Assembly (NCBI GenBank): GCA_964564305.1
Contig: CAZMAM010000008.1
Span: 1 to 48,970 of the forward strand
Source of the DNA: RGIG1959 sp964564305
GTDB lineage: Bacteria > Bacillota > Clostridia > Oscillospirales > Acutalibacteraceae
Direction of reading: 5' to 3'
Length of the DNA: 48,970 nucleotides
The notes beneath the pieces are model-generated. The model saw only the letters and a program-made list of their open reading frames with translations, was not told where the DNA came from and did no database searches. Each line of letters opens with the position of its first letter. Within the stretch, counting starts at the first letter, position 1. This document shows, piece after piece, positions 25,043-34,047 of this stretch. The position numbers and the translations under genes are program-made.

Positions 25043-26319
25043 CGAATGACCTCCATACCGCCCAAATACGGGCGAAGAATGGGCGGAATACGCACCGATC
25101 CGTCCGCGTTTTGACACTGCTCCACTAACGCGGGCAAAACCCGGCTGGTCGCCAGCCCGGATGCATTCAGCGTATGTACAAAATGCATTTTTCCGTCTTT
25201 TCCGCGATACCGGATGTTTCCCCTTCTTGCCTGATACGCTCTGGCATTGGATGCGGAGCTGACCTCTTTATAGATACCCATGCTGGGAATCCAGATTTCG
25301 ATATCGTAGGTTCTCGCCATGGAAAACGAGCAATCCCCCGCGGCGAGTTTTTCCAAACGGTAGTGCAACCCCAGTTTTTGCACCAAAGTTTCCGCTTTGC
25401 GCACCAATTCGTCAAACGCCGAATCGGAATCTTCCTCGGCGGTATATTGCACCATTTCCACCTTGTTAAACTGATGTCCGCGGATCATACCCCGCTCTTC
25501 CGCGCGGTAACTGCCCGCTTCTCTTCGGTAACAGGGCGTATACGCGATATATTTTTTCGGTAGTTCGTCCGGCGTGAGAATTTCCCCGCGGTGAAGATTG
25601 ACCAAAGCGGTCTCCGCCGTCGGAAGTAAAAACCTTCTTTCGCTGCCGGTGGGATTTTGAATCCAGTATACCTCGTCTTCAAATTTCGGAAACTGCCCGG
25701 CGGTATATCCGCATTCTTCTCCGAGCATATGCGGCGGCAGAATCAGTTCGTACCCGTCCCGAATATGTTCGTCAATAAAAAAATTCAAAAGCGCCCATTC
25801 CAACCTGGCCCCCATTCCGCGGTATACCCAGCTTCCGGTTCCGGAAAGTTTCGCGCCGCGTTCGTAATCGATCATTTTCAGCGATTCACACAGTTCGACA
25901 TGATTTTTCGGCTGAAAATCGAATTCCGGTTTCTCGCCGTAAACATGCACGGTCCGGTTGTTTTCCTTTCCACCGGGCAGCACATCCCGATCCGGTAAAT
26001 TCGGAAGAAGGAGCATGGCTTTCTTCAGTTTATCTTCCAAGACATTGAGTTTACGCGCATCCTCCTTCTGTTGATCGGCCAATGTTTTCATTTCCGCCAT
26101 AATTGCGGAAACGTCTTCCCCCGCCTGTTTCATTCGGGAAATTTTTCGGGACGCCTCATTTTGCTGTGCTTTCCGTTGTTCGCTTTCGTTGATCAAGGCG
26201 CGCTTTTGCCGATCCAATTCCAAAATTTCATCTATCTCGTCATCCAGATGCATTCCCCGCTTGGCGCACGCCTCTTTTACTGAATTCGGATCGCTGCGGA
26301 TCTGTCTGATATCGTTCAT
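25039..26319 (-). CDS. serS: Seryl-tRNA synthetase
   Basis: 426 residues, class II aminoacyl-tRNA synthetase. The N-terminal long coiled-coil arm (about residues 25-105, rich in Lys/Glu/Gln) binds tRNA-Ser. The catalytic core has motif 2 around YTPCYRREAGSYRAEERGMIRGHQFNKVEM and motif 3 near the C-terminus (HTLNASGLATSRVLPALVEQ). ATG at 26319 with a strong GAGGAGGT site. It lies 11 bases after parB and shares its transcript; no T-box leader is seen directly upstream. Confidence 0.97.
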   Translation of the reverse strand: MNDIRQIRSDPNSVKEACAKRGMHLDDEIDEILELDRQKRALINESEQRKAQQNEASRKISRMKQAGEDVSAIMAEMKTLADQQKEDARKLNVLEDKLKKAMLLLPNLPDRDVLPGGKENNRTVHVYGEKPEFDFQPKNHVELCESLKMIDYERGAKLSGTGSWVYRGMGARLEWALLNFFIDEHIRDGYELILPPHMLGEECGYTAGQFPKFEDEVYWIQNPTGSERRFLLPTAETALVNLHRGEILTPDELPKKYIAYTPCYRREAGSYRAEERGMIRGHQFNKVEMVQYTAEEDSDSAFDELVRKAETLVQKLGLHYRLEKLAAGDCSFSMARTYDIEIWIPSMGIYKEVSSASNARAYQARRGNIRYRGKDGKMHFVHTLNASGLATSRVLPALVEQCQNADGSVRIPPILRPYLGGMEVIR

Positions 26320-26330
26320 GGGTAACCTCC

Positions 26331-27176
26331 TCACTCTTTGGCCAATGCGTTTGCGAGCGAACGCAGATCTTCATCATCAAAGTATTCCACCTGCATCACG
26401 CCGCCTTTCTTCCCCGGGATCACGCGAATTTTTCTTCCCAATGCGCGAGACAGGGACAGGGCCACTTCATCTGCAAATTTGGCATTAAACCGTACTTTCG
26501 GCGGGGTCGCTTCTTCCTTTCGCGAAGAAACCGCCCGTTCCAACGCCCGTACGGAGAGCTCTTTTTTTACGGCCTCGTGGGCCAGCTGCGTGATCACGGC
26601 GGGGTCTCCGAGTGCCAACAGCGCGCGTGCATGCCCGGCAGAAAGCGCACCCTGTTCTACCATTCCGGCGACTTCATCGGGTAGCCGCAGCAGGCGCAAC
26701 GCATTGGCCACGGAAGGCCGAGATTTGTGCACGGCCATAGAAACTTCTTCCTGCGTCAGTCCGTACCGCTCGATCAGATCCCGGTATCCTCTCGCTTCTT
26801 CGAGCGGATTCAAATTTTCCCGCTGAAGATTTTCGATCAGTGTCAAGCGCGCGGTCTCGGCATCCGAAAGTGAGCGAATTACCACGGGGACATCCCGTAA
26901 CCCCGCAGCAAGCGCCGCGCGGTATCTTCGTTCCCCGGCAACGATCTGATAACTTCCGTCCGGCATCGGCCTGACCAAAAGCGGCTGCAAAATGCCATGT
27001 TCCGCAACCGATGCCGTCAGCTCCGAAAGAGCCGTTTCATCAAAATATTTTCTCGGCTGATCGGGATTCGGTACGAGCTCCTGTATACGCAAGGTCACCG
27101 TTTCCGAAGCGTCCTCCGTTCCGCTTTGGGTCATCAGCGCCTCCAACCCGCGTCCGAGGCCTTTTTTCAGCGCCAT
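26331..27176 (-). CDS. parB: Chromosome-partitioning protein ParB
   Basis: 281 residues. ParB is a CTP-dependent clamp that loads at parS and organises the origin region. Order: N-terminal LGRGLEAL peptide that interacts with ParA, CTP-binding region with QPLLVRP and AGERRYRAA, ENLQRENLNPLEEARGY, then an HTH (TQEEVSMAVHKSRPSVANALRLLRLP) and a C-terminal dimerisation part. The start overlaps the end of parA by 10 bases. The usual clostridial position near dnaA. Confidence 0.97.
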   Translation of the reverse strand: MALKKGLGRGLEALMTQSGTEDASETVTLRIQELVPNPDQPRKYFDETALSELTASVAEHGILQPLLVRPMPDGSYQIVAGERRYRAALAAGLRDVPVVIRSLSDAETARLTLIENLQRENLNPLEEARGYRDLIERYGLTQEEVSMAVHKSRPSVANALRLLRLPDEVAGMVEQGALSAGHARALLALGDPAVITQLAHEAVKKELSVRALERAVSSRKEEATPPKVRFNAKFADEVALSLSRALGRKIRVIPGKKGGVMQVEYFDDEDLRSLANALAKE

Positions 27177-27946
27177 TTTCTCCCCTTCTTTCCCAAAATT
27201 TCTTCGGCAACACGGTTATATGCCTTTGCGCCGCGGGAAGATCGGTCGTAATACTGTATCGGTTTTCCGAAACTCGGCGCCTCACTCAATCTCACCGATC
27301 GAGGAACCGGTGAAGAAAATACCTGCCGCGGAAAAAATCGCTTGACTTCCGCCGTAACCTGCTGCGTCAGATTTAACCTTCCGTCGTACATCGTCAGCAA
27401 TACGCCTTCTAAATCCAATGTCGGGTTTAAATCCCGCCGAACCCGTCTGACGGTATTCATCAATTGCGCCAGTCCTTCAAGCGCATAATATTCACACTGT
27501 ATGGGAACCAGCAGGGAATCCGCCGCGCAAAGCGCGTTTAATGTCAGTATTCCAAGCGCCGGGGGGCAGTCAATAAGAATATATGCAAAATTCTCTCTCA
27601 GCGCCGCCAACGCCGCTTTCAACCGGTTTTCCCGTCTGGGTAAATCGATCAGTTCAATCTCCGCACCGGAAAGAGCAATATCCGAACGCAGCAAAAAAAG
27701 CCGCTCATATTCGGTAGCGATTACGGCGTCTTGCGGTTTTGCCGATCCGATGAGCAACTCGTAAACCGAAGGAGAATTTCCGCGCTTTTCTTTTCCGACG
27801 CCGCTGGTTGCGTTTCCCTGGGGATCCAAATCACACAGCAGGGTTTTCTCCCCCAATAAACCGAATGCCGCCGCAAGATTAACCGCCGTAGTGGTTTTGC
27901 CCACTCCGCCCTTTTGATTGGCTACCGCGATAATATGCGCCGACAT
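27167..27946 (-). CDS. parA: Chromosome-partitioning ATPase ParA (Soj)
   Basis: 259 residues. Deviant Walker A motif NQKGGVGKTTTAVNLAAAF at about residues 9-27, Walker A' LLCDLDPQGNATSG, and Walker B YILIDCPPALGILTLNAL. It moves ParB-bound origins and influences DnaA. ATG at 27946 has GGGGAGGAAAC upstream; the open frame extends 87 codons further but that part is non-conserved and contains the promoter. Promoter at 28075-28103; a parS-like site sits just beyond it. Confidence 0.97.
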   Translation of the reverse strand: MSAHIIAVANQKGGVGKTTTAVNLAAAFGLLGEKTLLCDLDPQGNATSGVGKEKRGNSPSVYELLIGSAKPQDAVIATEYERLFLLRSDIALSGAEIELIDLPRRENRLKAALAALRENFAYILIDCPPALGILTLNALCAADSLLVPIQCEYYALEGLAQLMNTVRRVRRDLNPTLDLEGVLLTMYDGRLNLTQQVTAEVKRFFPRQVFSSPVPRSVRLSEAPSFGKPIQYYDRSSRGAKAYNRVAEEILGKKGRKWR

Positions 27947-28074
27947 CGTTTTGTTTCCTCCCCGTGTTATGATAAATACGTCTATTTGATTATTTAATGC
28001 TGTATACACAAAATTTGTCCGATACTTGCCCGGTCTCGGAAACATTCCGATGAGCAATAAGAGGAACAACAAGA

Positions 28075-28103
28075 AGTATATCACATTTTTTTGGGGTTGA
28101 AAA
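28075..28103 (-). promoter_or_regulatory. Predicted promoter for parA-parB-serS
   Basis: On the minus strand TTTTCA at 28098-28103, 17-base spacer, TATACT at 28075-28080. Confidence 0.5.
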
Positions 28104-28121
28104 GCCCTAACCGAAACGGTG

Positions 28122-28137
28122 TGTTTCATGTGAAACT
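28122..28137. promoter_or_regulatory. parS-like ParB loading site
   Basis: TGTTTCATGTGAAACT matches the bacterial parS consensus TGTTTCACGTGAAACA at 14 of 16 positions; the two differences are C to T in the centre and the final base. It lies upstream of parA in an intergenic region and about 1.4 kb from dnaA, which is where primary parS sites are expected. Confidence 0.75.
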
Positions 28138-28162
28138 TTTTCATTTTCCTGAGAAGAAATTC

Positions 28163-28191
28163 TTGTCTTTTTGAACCTTTTTCGTTATAAT
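28163..28191 (+). promoter_or_regulatory. Predicted promoter for the ROK kinase gene
   Basis: TTGTCT at 28163-28168, 17-base spacer, TATAAT at 28186-28191. GAAAGGAG ribosome-binding site at about 28223-28230. Confidence 0.7.
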
Positions 28192-28239
28192 GTGCTTGTA
28201 CATTCAATGCAGTATTTGATGTGAAAGGAGAAGATATTT

Positions 28240-29178
28240 ATGGCACGCATCGGAATTGATTTGGGCGGAACCAATATTGTCGCCGGAGTTGTGGACGAAC
28301 AATATCAAATTCTGCAAAAAGCCGACGGTAAAACCGATTTGCCCCGTCCGGCGGAAGCCATTGTTGCGGATATGGCGCAAATCAGTCTTCAGGCGGTGAA
28401 AAAAGCCGGCATGACCATGAACGACATCGAAGCGGTAGGCGTGGGCTGCCCGGGAAGCTGCAATTTGGACACAGGCGTTGTGGAATATTCCTGTAATCTT
28501 GATTTTCATGAACTTCCCCTGAAAGACATGCTGGAAAAAATGCTCGAAAAACCGGTATCTATCGAAAACGACGCCAACGCGGCGGCTTTGGGCGAAACGG
28601 TAGCCGGCGCCGCAAAAGGTGCGAAAAGTGCCATTTGCATTACGCTGGGAACGGGTGTAGGCGGCGGAATTATTCTGGACGGGAAAATTTACGACGGTTT
28701 TAATTTTGCCGGCGCGGAATTGGGACATATGGTCATCGTGGAAAACGGGGAACCGTGCGGATGCGGCAGACGGGGCTGTTGGGAAGCTTACGCTTCCGCA
28801 ACCGGCCTGATTCGGGAAACGCGAAAAGCCATGCAGAAACATCCGGACAGTCTGATGACCGAACTTGCGCGGGAATACGGAAAGGTCAGCGGACGAACCG
28901 CTTTTCAGGCTATGTACCGGGGTGATTCTGCCGCGAAAGAAGTGGTGGACACCTACATCGATCATTTGGCTTGCGGATTGGTCAATATTATCAATATTTT
29001 TCAGCCGGAAGTCATCTGTCTGGGCGGAGGCATATGCCATGAGGGAGAAACGCTGCTTCGCCCTCTGCGCGCCTACATTGAACGGGAGCGGTACAGCAAA
29101 CATTCTCTTCGCCAAACCCGTCTGTGCATCGCCAGTCTTGGCAACGACGCGGGAATTATCGGCGCGGCGGCCCTGTAA
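28240..29178 (+). CDS. ROK family sugar kinase, probable glucokinase
   Basis: 312 residues. N-terminal phosphate loop GIDLGGTNIVAGVVD. Sugar-site IENDANAAALGE and adenosine-side TLGTGVGGGIILDGKI follow. The ROK signature is GAELGHMVIVENGEPCGCGRRGCWEAYAS, with the zinc-binding His and Cys cluster. No HTH is present, so it is a kinase and not a ROK repressor. Length and motifs best fit glucokinase; other hexoses are possible. Single gene between the par operon (divergent) and dnaA. Confidence 0.9.
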   Translation: MARIGIDLGGTNIVAGVVDEQYQILQKADGKTDLPRPAEAIVADMAQISLQAVKKAGMTMNDIEAVGVGCPGSCNLDTGVVEYSCNLDFHELPLKDMLEKMLEKPVSIENDANAAALGETVAGAAKGAKSAICITLGTGVGGGIILDGKIYDGFNFAGAELGHMVIVENGEPCGCGRRGCWEAYASATGLIRETRKAMQKHPDSLMTELAREYGKVSGRTAFQAMYRGDSAAKEVVDTYIDHLACGLVNIINIFQPEVICLGGGICHEGETLLRPLRAYIERERYSKHSLRQTRLCIASLGNDAGIIGAAAL

Positions 29179-29587
29179 TTTTGCCGTTGATTTCCGATTT
29201 TTGATTGTCGGTTTTCGGCTTTGCATACCGATTATTTCGATCTCACAGATGCCTTGCGCGTTTTAAGATAATACCGCATAATGATTGTGTGTCAAATGAG
29301 CCGTCTGTTTTTTTATTATTTGTTTGACAGAAAAAATGAGCGTAACGGGAAAAGTATGTCTTTTTCTTTTCCCGCTTTTGCTTTATCCTGATTTTTCGGA
29401 TTTCGGGGCTTGAGTTTTGTTCGTTTTTATGATAAACTATTTGTGGAAAATATCGCACGAAATCGCACGGAAGTTTCCGTACTTATGCCGGAAAATTTTC
29501 TTTTAATTTGCTTTTTCCGGATCAAAATACGGATCGGTAAATTATTTTTGTTTTTTATATTTTTGTTATCGGGGTGATAGATAAATT
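29179..29587. other. Region upstream of dnaA, possible part of oriC
   Basis: 409 bases, AT-rich towards dnaA. Contains a lone repeat end (29263-29285), one DnaA-box-like site TTTTCCACA on the minus strand (29442-29450, one mismatch to TTATCCACA), and T-rich tracts at about 29530-29575. No gene is apparent. Confidence 0.55.
29263..29285 (+). repeat. Solo end of the dispersed repeat family
   Basis: TTAAGATAATACCGCATAAT matches the left end of the long repeats at most positions. The rest of the element is absent; the following sequence is unrelated and includes its own GTCAAA/TTTGAC inverted pair. Confidence 0.5.
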
Positions 29588-30943
29588 ATGGTTTATTCTG
29601 CTTCTGATCTCTCTTCGATCTGGAACAAAACGGTGGATACGTTGCGGGAAAATTACGGAATCAGCGACGCCGCCATCGATATGTGGATTTCTCCGCTTCA
29701 CTTAACGGATTTATCCAATGAAAAAGCGCGCGTGCGCGTAGATTCCGATTTTCAGAAAACCGTACTCAATCAGCAATATGCCGATAAAGTTCAGGATGCG
29801 CTTCGCCGGATAACCGGAAAGCACATTACGCTGGAATTTTACAGCTTGGAAAATAAAAATCAGATTGATCCGACACCTTCCGACGGCACCTTTGATTCTT
29901 CCTTTTTCTTTAACCGCGCTGCCGAAACGGGGGAATATACCTTTGAAAATTTCATCGTCGGCGCTTCGAACCGCTTTGCCCACGCGGCCGCTCTTTCTGT
30001 TGCACGCAATCCTTCCGGACAGTATAATCCCCTGTTTATTTATGGCGGAAGCGGTCTCGGCAAAACGCATCTGCTGTACGCCATTTGCGCGGAAGTGCGC
30101 CGCGAACATCCTGAAACACGGGTGTTGTACACCAAATGCGATGAGATGACCAACGATTTTATCCAGTCGATCAAAGATCAAACCGTCAGTGAATTCAACG
30201 ACAGATACCGTCAGGCGGATATTTTGTTGGTAGACGATATCCAGTTCTTAGCGGGAAAAACACAAACGCAGGTTTCTTTTTTCCATACTTTCGATTATTT
30301 GCACACTGCGGGAAAGCAAATCGTCATCACTTCCGACCGGCCGCCCAGAGAAATTGCCACACTGGAAGATCGCTTGCGCGGGCGTTTTGAAATGGGTCTT
30401 CTGGCAGATGTGGAACCGCCGGATTTTGAAACGCGCATTGCCATTATCAAACGCAAGGCGTACTTGCTGAAAATGGAAATTCCCAACGATGTCTGCGAAT
30501 ATATTGCGAGTCAGCTGAAAAGCAATGTTCGGCAATTGGAGGGCGCGGTCAAAACCATTCACGCACAATATATGATTGCCGGGAATCCTCCGACCATTTC
30601 GGTAGCACAAAATGCCATTCGGGACGTGCGAAGCCATTCTCAGCCGACCCCGGTGACCATTGAAAAAATTCAGCAGGAAGTGGCCCGAACCTTCAATGTC
30701 TCTCCGAAAGACCTCGTTTCCAAAACCAGAACGGCACCCATTTCCCGGGCGCGTCAGGTAGCTTTTTACGTCACCCGCTCCATTACCGGCCTCAAACAGG
30801 AAGAAATCGGCAGAGAATTCGGCGGTTTTGACCATTCCACCGTTCTCTATGCGCTGCGTAAAGTCGATGAAATGATGCAGCGCGATTCCGGCTTTAAAAA
30901 TACCGTAAATGACATCATCAAAAATCTCAGTGAGGAATCGTGA
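29588..30943 (+). CDS. dnaA: Chromosomal replication initiator protein DnaA
   Basis: 451 residues. Domain I (about 1-85) includes WNKTVDTLREN; a short linker follows; the AAA+ domain has Walker A GGSGLGKTHLLYAI, Walker B ILLVDDIQFLAGK and sensor regions including TSDRPPREIATLEDRLRGRFEMGL. Domain IV has the DnaA signature EIGREFGGFDHSTVLYALRKV, which binds DnaA boxes. ATG preceded by GGGGTGAT. It heads the dnaA-dnaN-rlbA-recF-remB-gyrB block. Confidence 0.98.
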   Translation: MVYSASDLSSIWNKTVDTLRENYGISDAAIDMWISPLHLTDLSNEKARVRVDSDFQKTVLNQQYADKVQDALRRITGKHITLEFYSLENKNQIDPTPSDGTFDSSFFFNRAAETGEYTFENFIVGASNRFAHAAALSVARNPSGQYNPLFIYGGSGLGKTHLLYAICAEVRREHPETRVLYTKCDEMTNDFIQSIKDQTVSEFNDRYRQADILLVDDIQFLAGKTQTQVSFFHTFDYLHTAGKQIVITSDRPPREIATLEDRLRGRFEMGLLADVEPPDFETRIAIIKRKAYLLKMEIPNDVCEYIASQLKSNVRQLEGAVKTIHAQYMIAGNPPTISVAQNAIRDVRSHSQPTPVTIEKIQQEVARTFNVSPKDLVSKTRTAPISRARQVAFYVTRSITGLKQEEIGREFGGFDHSTVLYALRKVDEMMQRDSGFKNTVNDIIKNLSEES

Positions 30944-31365
30944 AGGCAATCCTCTCCCCTGATTTTATAATGCCTCTATCGGGTCAACGGTTCCCGAAAT
31001 TCCGAAACCCAAAATTCAAAAATTTTTTTGATGACATTTTCTTTTGATCCACCTTATTGTACTTCCTTTGTTTTTCCGTTTTTCCACGAAATTTTCCTCT
31101 TATTCACCTGATTTTTCCCTGAAATGGGGAAACTGAAACTTTTTCGGTTTTCGTTTCCACTTTTTCTCATTTTTTTCTCCGAATATTTCCCGCTGCTTTT
31201 TGTGGCAGCAGCGCAGAATTTTCGGTTTTTCACTTTTTCCACCCGCTTATTTTCGTGAACATAAATACAAAAAGGGTGGTTTTTCCGTCCGGGAACCAAA
31301 ATTTTGCTTTCCATATCTTGTTCGGAATATTTGGCATATATCGAGAGAGAAAGGCGGTTATTCAT
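30944..31365. other. dnaA-dnaN intergenic region, probable oriC
   Basis: 422 bases, strongly AT-rich with long T runs. I see five same-strand DnaA-box-like sites related to TTATCCACA: 31045-31053 (TGATCCACC), 31080-31088 (TTTTCCACG), 31100-31108 (TTATTCACC), 31153-31161 (GTTTCCACT) and 31235-31243 (TTTTCCACC). None is perfect. An A/T block (CAAAAATTTTTTTGATG, around 31017-31034) could be the unwinding element. Position between dnaA and dnaN and change of gene direction nearby support origin function. Confidence 0.65.
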
Positions 31366-32478
31366 GTGAAAGTACGTTGTCTAACAAATGAACTCGTCGA
31401 CGCCGTCACTATGGCGGGACACGCGGTTTCCGGCCGATCCGCGCTTCCGGCGCTTGACGGATTGCTGCTGCGGGCCCGGGACAATACGGTGTCATTGGCG
31501 GGATACGATTTGGAACTGGGCATTACCGTGCAAATAGAAGCTACCGTGGAATCTCCGGGGGAAGTGGTTTTGCCCGCCGGTATTTTTACCTCCATCGTTC
31601 GGGGCATGACGGGGAAGAGTACGCTTATCGAGTGCGATGAACGGCAAAACATCAAGATTCAATGTGAATCGGCTCAATTTGAAATTGCGGGAATGCCGGC
31701 GTCCGAATATCCCGAACTTCCGAAAGTGGATGAGGGCGAAAAAATGTCGATCGGTCAAGGCGTTCTGCGCAGCATGATTCGGCAGACGCTGTTTGCGGTT
31801 GCGCAGGGAGAATCTTCCCGTCCGGTACACAAGGGATCGCTGTTCGAATGGCGGGATCATCATTTAACGGTGGTGAGCCTTGACGGCGCGCGTATGGCCA
31901 TACGCCGTGAACCGGTAAAAGAAGATTGTCAGGCGGAGTTTGTCCTGCCGCGCAAAACGCTGGCGGAAATGTTAAAAGTCCTTTCGGATAACGCGGATCA
32001 ACAGGCTCTTTTCACCGTTGGCGCCAGACATGCCCTGATTGAAATCGGGCAAAGTGTATTTATTTCCCGATTGGTGGACGGGGAATTTCTGCCCTATCGC
32101 AAAGCCATTCCGACTCAGTGCTCTTTGGTGGCTATGGTCAATACCGAGGAAATGCTCCGATCGGTTTCCCGCGCTGCTGTGGTTATTAACGATCGGGTTC
32201 GTTCTCCGCTATTGTGTCATTTTGAAAAGGGAAGAATATCGGTTTCCTGCAGTACTCCGCAGGGCAGAGCCAACGACAGTATTGAGGCTCAGACCGACGG
32301 ACAGGCAATGGAGATTGGTTTTAATCATCAATTTTTGCAGGATGCGTTGCGAAATACCGAAACCGACCGGGTGAAAATGGAGTTATCCACCCCGCTTTCG
32401 CCTATGACCATCAAGCCGCTCAAAGGCGATCAATTTCTTTTTGTGGTTCTGCCGGTAAGACTGAACGGCGCAAAATAA
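31366..32478 (+). CDS. dnaN: DNA polymerase III beta sliding clamp
   Basis: 370 residues, three repeated clamp domains. Start MKVRCLTNELVDAVTMAGHAVSGRSALPALDGLLL; mid-protein EIAGMPASEYPELPK is a classic segment; C-terminus PMTIKPLKGDQFLFVVLPVRL. I use the GTG at 31366, with AAAGGCGG about 10 bases upstream; an ATG at 31255 would add 37 non-conserved residues inside the origin region. The length then equals that of other clamps. Confidence 0.96.
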   Translation: MKVRCLTNELVDAVTMAGHAVSGRSALPALDGLLLRARDNTVSLAGYDLELGITVQIEATVESPGEVVLPAGIFTSIVRGMTGKSTLIECDERQNIKIQCESAQFEIAGMPASEYPELPKVDEGEKMSIGQGVLRSMIRQTLFAVAQGESSRPVHKGSLFEWRDHHLTVVSLDGARMAIRREPVKEDCQAEFVLPRKTLAEMLKVLSDNADQQALFTVGARHALIEIGQSVFISRLVDGEFLPYRKAIPTQCSLVAMVNTEEMLRSVSRAAVVINDRVRSPLLCHFEKGRISVSCSTPQGRANDSIEAQTDGQAMEIGFNHQFLQDALRNTETDRVKMELSTPLSPMTIKPLKGDQFLFVVLPVRLNGAK

Positions 32479-32492
32479 ACGGAGAGTCGAAT

Positions 32493-32726
32493 ATGACCGT
32501 TTCCATTCATACGCCTTTTATACGGCTGGACGCGTTTTTAAAACTGATATCCGCCGTACCGACCGGAGGAGCCGCCAAAGTGGCGATTCAGGAAGGAAAA
32601 GTCACGGTAAACGGGGAAGTCTGTCTGCAGCGTGGAAAAAAGCTCCGTCCCGGGGATGAAGTGGTCTATGCACAAAAAAAATATATTCTCTCAGAAAAAA
32701 CGGCATGTGCCAGAGGAACGGCATGA
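32493..32726 (+). CDS. rlbA: S4-domain RNA-binding protein (YaaA/RlbA type)
   Basis: 77 residues with a single S4 domain: IRLDAFLKLISAVPTGGAAKVAIQEGKVTVNGEV, then RGKKLRPGDEVVY. This small gene is typically found between dnaN and recF in Firmicutes; its RNA target here is unknown. A GGAGAG site precedes the ATG. Its stop overlaps the recF start as ATGA. Confidence 0.9.
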   Translation: MTVSIHTPFIRLDAFLKLISAVPTGGAAKVAIQEGKVTVNGEVCLQRGKKLRPGDEVVYAQKKYILSEKTACARGTA

Positions 32727-33781
32727 AGATATTTTCCCTGAATATACGGCAGTTTCGAAATATCACGGAAGCCACCGTCACCCCGGGAGAAGGAATTACG
32801 CTTTTATATGGGGATAACGGGCAGGGAAAAACCAATATTTTGGAAGCAGTCTGGCTGTTTACGGGAGAAAAATCATTTCGCGGAGCCAAAGATATTCAGC
32901 TGGTGCAAAACAAAAAGCAACGGGCAGATATTGCCCTTAGTTTTGAAGAGGGAGGAAGAAAACAGCAGGCAACTATAATCGTGCAAAATCGGCGAAACGC
33001 AGAAATCAACGGGATAGCGCAAAAAAAAATCAGCGATATCTGCGGCAGATTTCGCGCCGTGATTTTTTCTCCCGAGCATCTTTCTCTGGTCAAAGGAGGA
33101 CCTGCCGTACGGCGCCGATTTTTAGATGCAGCTATTTGTCAGCTTTATCCCGCGGCGGCGGCGGAATTGATCGGATTTTCCCGTGCTCTGCGGCAGAGGA
33201 ACAGCTTGCTTAAAGCCATGCGTGCCGGAGAAAATCGGGATTTTAATCTTTTGGATGCTTTTGATGCTGCATTGGCGGCAGAAGGAGAAACCGTGCGCAG
33301 CCGGAGGGAGGCGTATCTTCTCTCTCTTGGGGATTTGGTTCGGCCGATATATGCATCCGTCAGCAATCACCGGGAAAAAATAGAACTGATTTCCGCATTC
33401 GGAAAAGGCAATTTTCTGTCGGTGCTCAGAAAAAACCGAAAACGGGATATTGCCGCGGGGAGTACCTGTGAAGGGCCGCAGCGGGATGATTTTGATATTC
33501 GCATTAACGGCGTTAGCGCGGCGGGATTTGCGTCGCAGGGGCAGCAGCGTTCGGTGGTTCTTGCAATAAAAATGGCGGAGGCGGAACTTTTAAAAAGACA
33601 GTACGGAGAAAGCCCGGTCATGCTGCTGGATGACGTCATGAGTGAACTGGATGACGGCAGAAGACGGTTTTTGCTGAAAAGCTTAGGAAAAACGCAAACC
33701 CTGATTACCGGATGTTCGCGTGAGCCGCTGCCCGGTGGGAAAGCGCTGAAAGTGGAAAACGGGAACATCAGGGAGATATAA
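32723..33781 (+). CDS. recF: DNA replication and repair protein RecF
   Basis: 352 residues, SMC-like ATPase that helps load RecA at gaps. Walker A YGDNGQGKTNILEA at about residues 30-43; ABC signature ASQGQQRSVVLAIKMAEAE; Walker B PVMLLDDVMSELDDGRR. ATG at 32723 overlaps the upstream stop and gives the conserved start MKIFSLNIRQFRN. All key motifs are intact. Confidence 0.96.
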   Translation: MKIFSLNIRQFRNITEATVTPGEGITLLYGDNGQGKTNILEAVWLFTGEKSFRGAKDIQLVQNKKQRADIALSFEEGGRKQQATIIVQNRRNAEINGIAQKKISDICGRFRAVIFSPEHLSLVKGGPAVRRRFLDAAICQLYPAAAAELIGFSRALRQRNSLLKAMRAGENRDFNLLDAFDAALAAEGETVRSRREAYLLSLGDLVRPIYASVSNHREKIELISAFGKGNFLSVLRKNRKRDIAAGSTCEGPQRDDFDIRINGVSAAGFASQGQQRSVVLAIKMAEAELLKRQYGESPVMLLDDVMSELDDGRRRFLLKSLGKTQTLITGCSREPLPGGKALKVENGNIREI

Positions 33782-33782
33782 A

Positions 33783-34043
33783 ATGTACCTCATTTTGGGT
33801 CCAAACCGCGCGGTGAGAGAAGAAAATATAGTGGGTGTTTTCGATACCGATAACGCTACCGTATCGAAGATTACCCGGGAATTTTTAAAAGAGGCCGAAC
33901 AGCGGGGACAATTGGAGAACAGCGCAACCGATTTGCCGAGATCTTTTGTTTTGGTTCGACAGAAAACAGAAGACAGGGTTATTTTTTGCGCCTCCACTAC
34001 GGGAACATTGCGCAAAAGAGGAAACATAACGGGAAAAGAATGA
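33783..34043 (+). CDS. DUF370 family protein (RemB/YaaB-like)
   Basis: 86 residues. DUF370 proteins include RemA and RemB, DNA-associated regulators in Bacillus; RemB is encoded between recF and gyrB as here. MYLILGPNRAVREENIVGVFDTDNATVSKITREFL is the conserved part, and RSFVLVRQKTEDRVIF follows. Starts one base after the recF stop. Its regulatory role in this organism is not known. Confidence 0.85.
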   Translation: MYLILGPNRAVREENIVGVFDTDNATVSKITREFLKEAEQRGQLENSATDLPRSFVLVRQKTEDRVIFCASTTGTLRKRGNITGKE

Positions 34044-34047
34044 AAGG

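Noticed and set aside
28204..29226. Long minus-strand frame opposite the ROK kinase
   Set aside because: Shadow frame: the ROK kinase on the plus strand has all expected motifs, promoter and ribosome-binding site.
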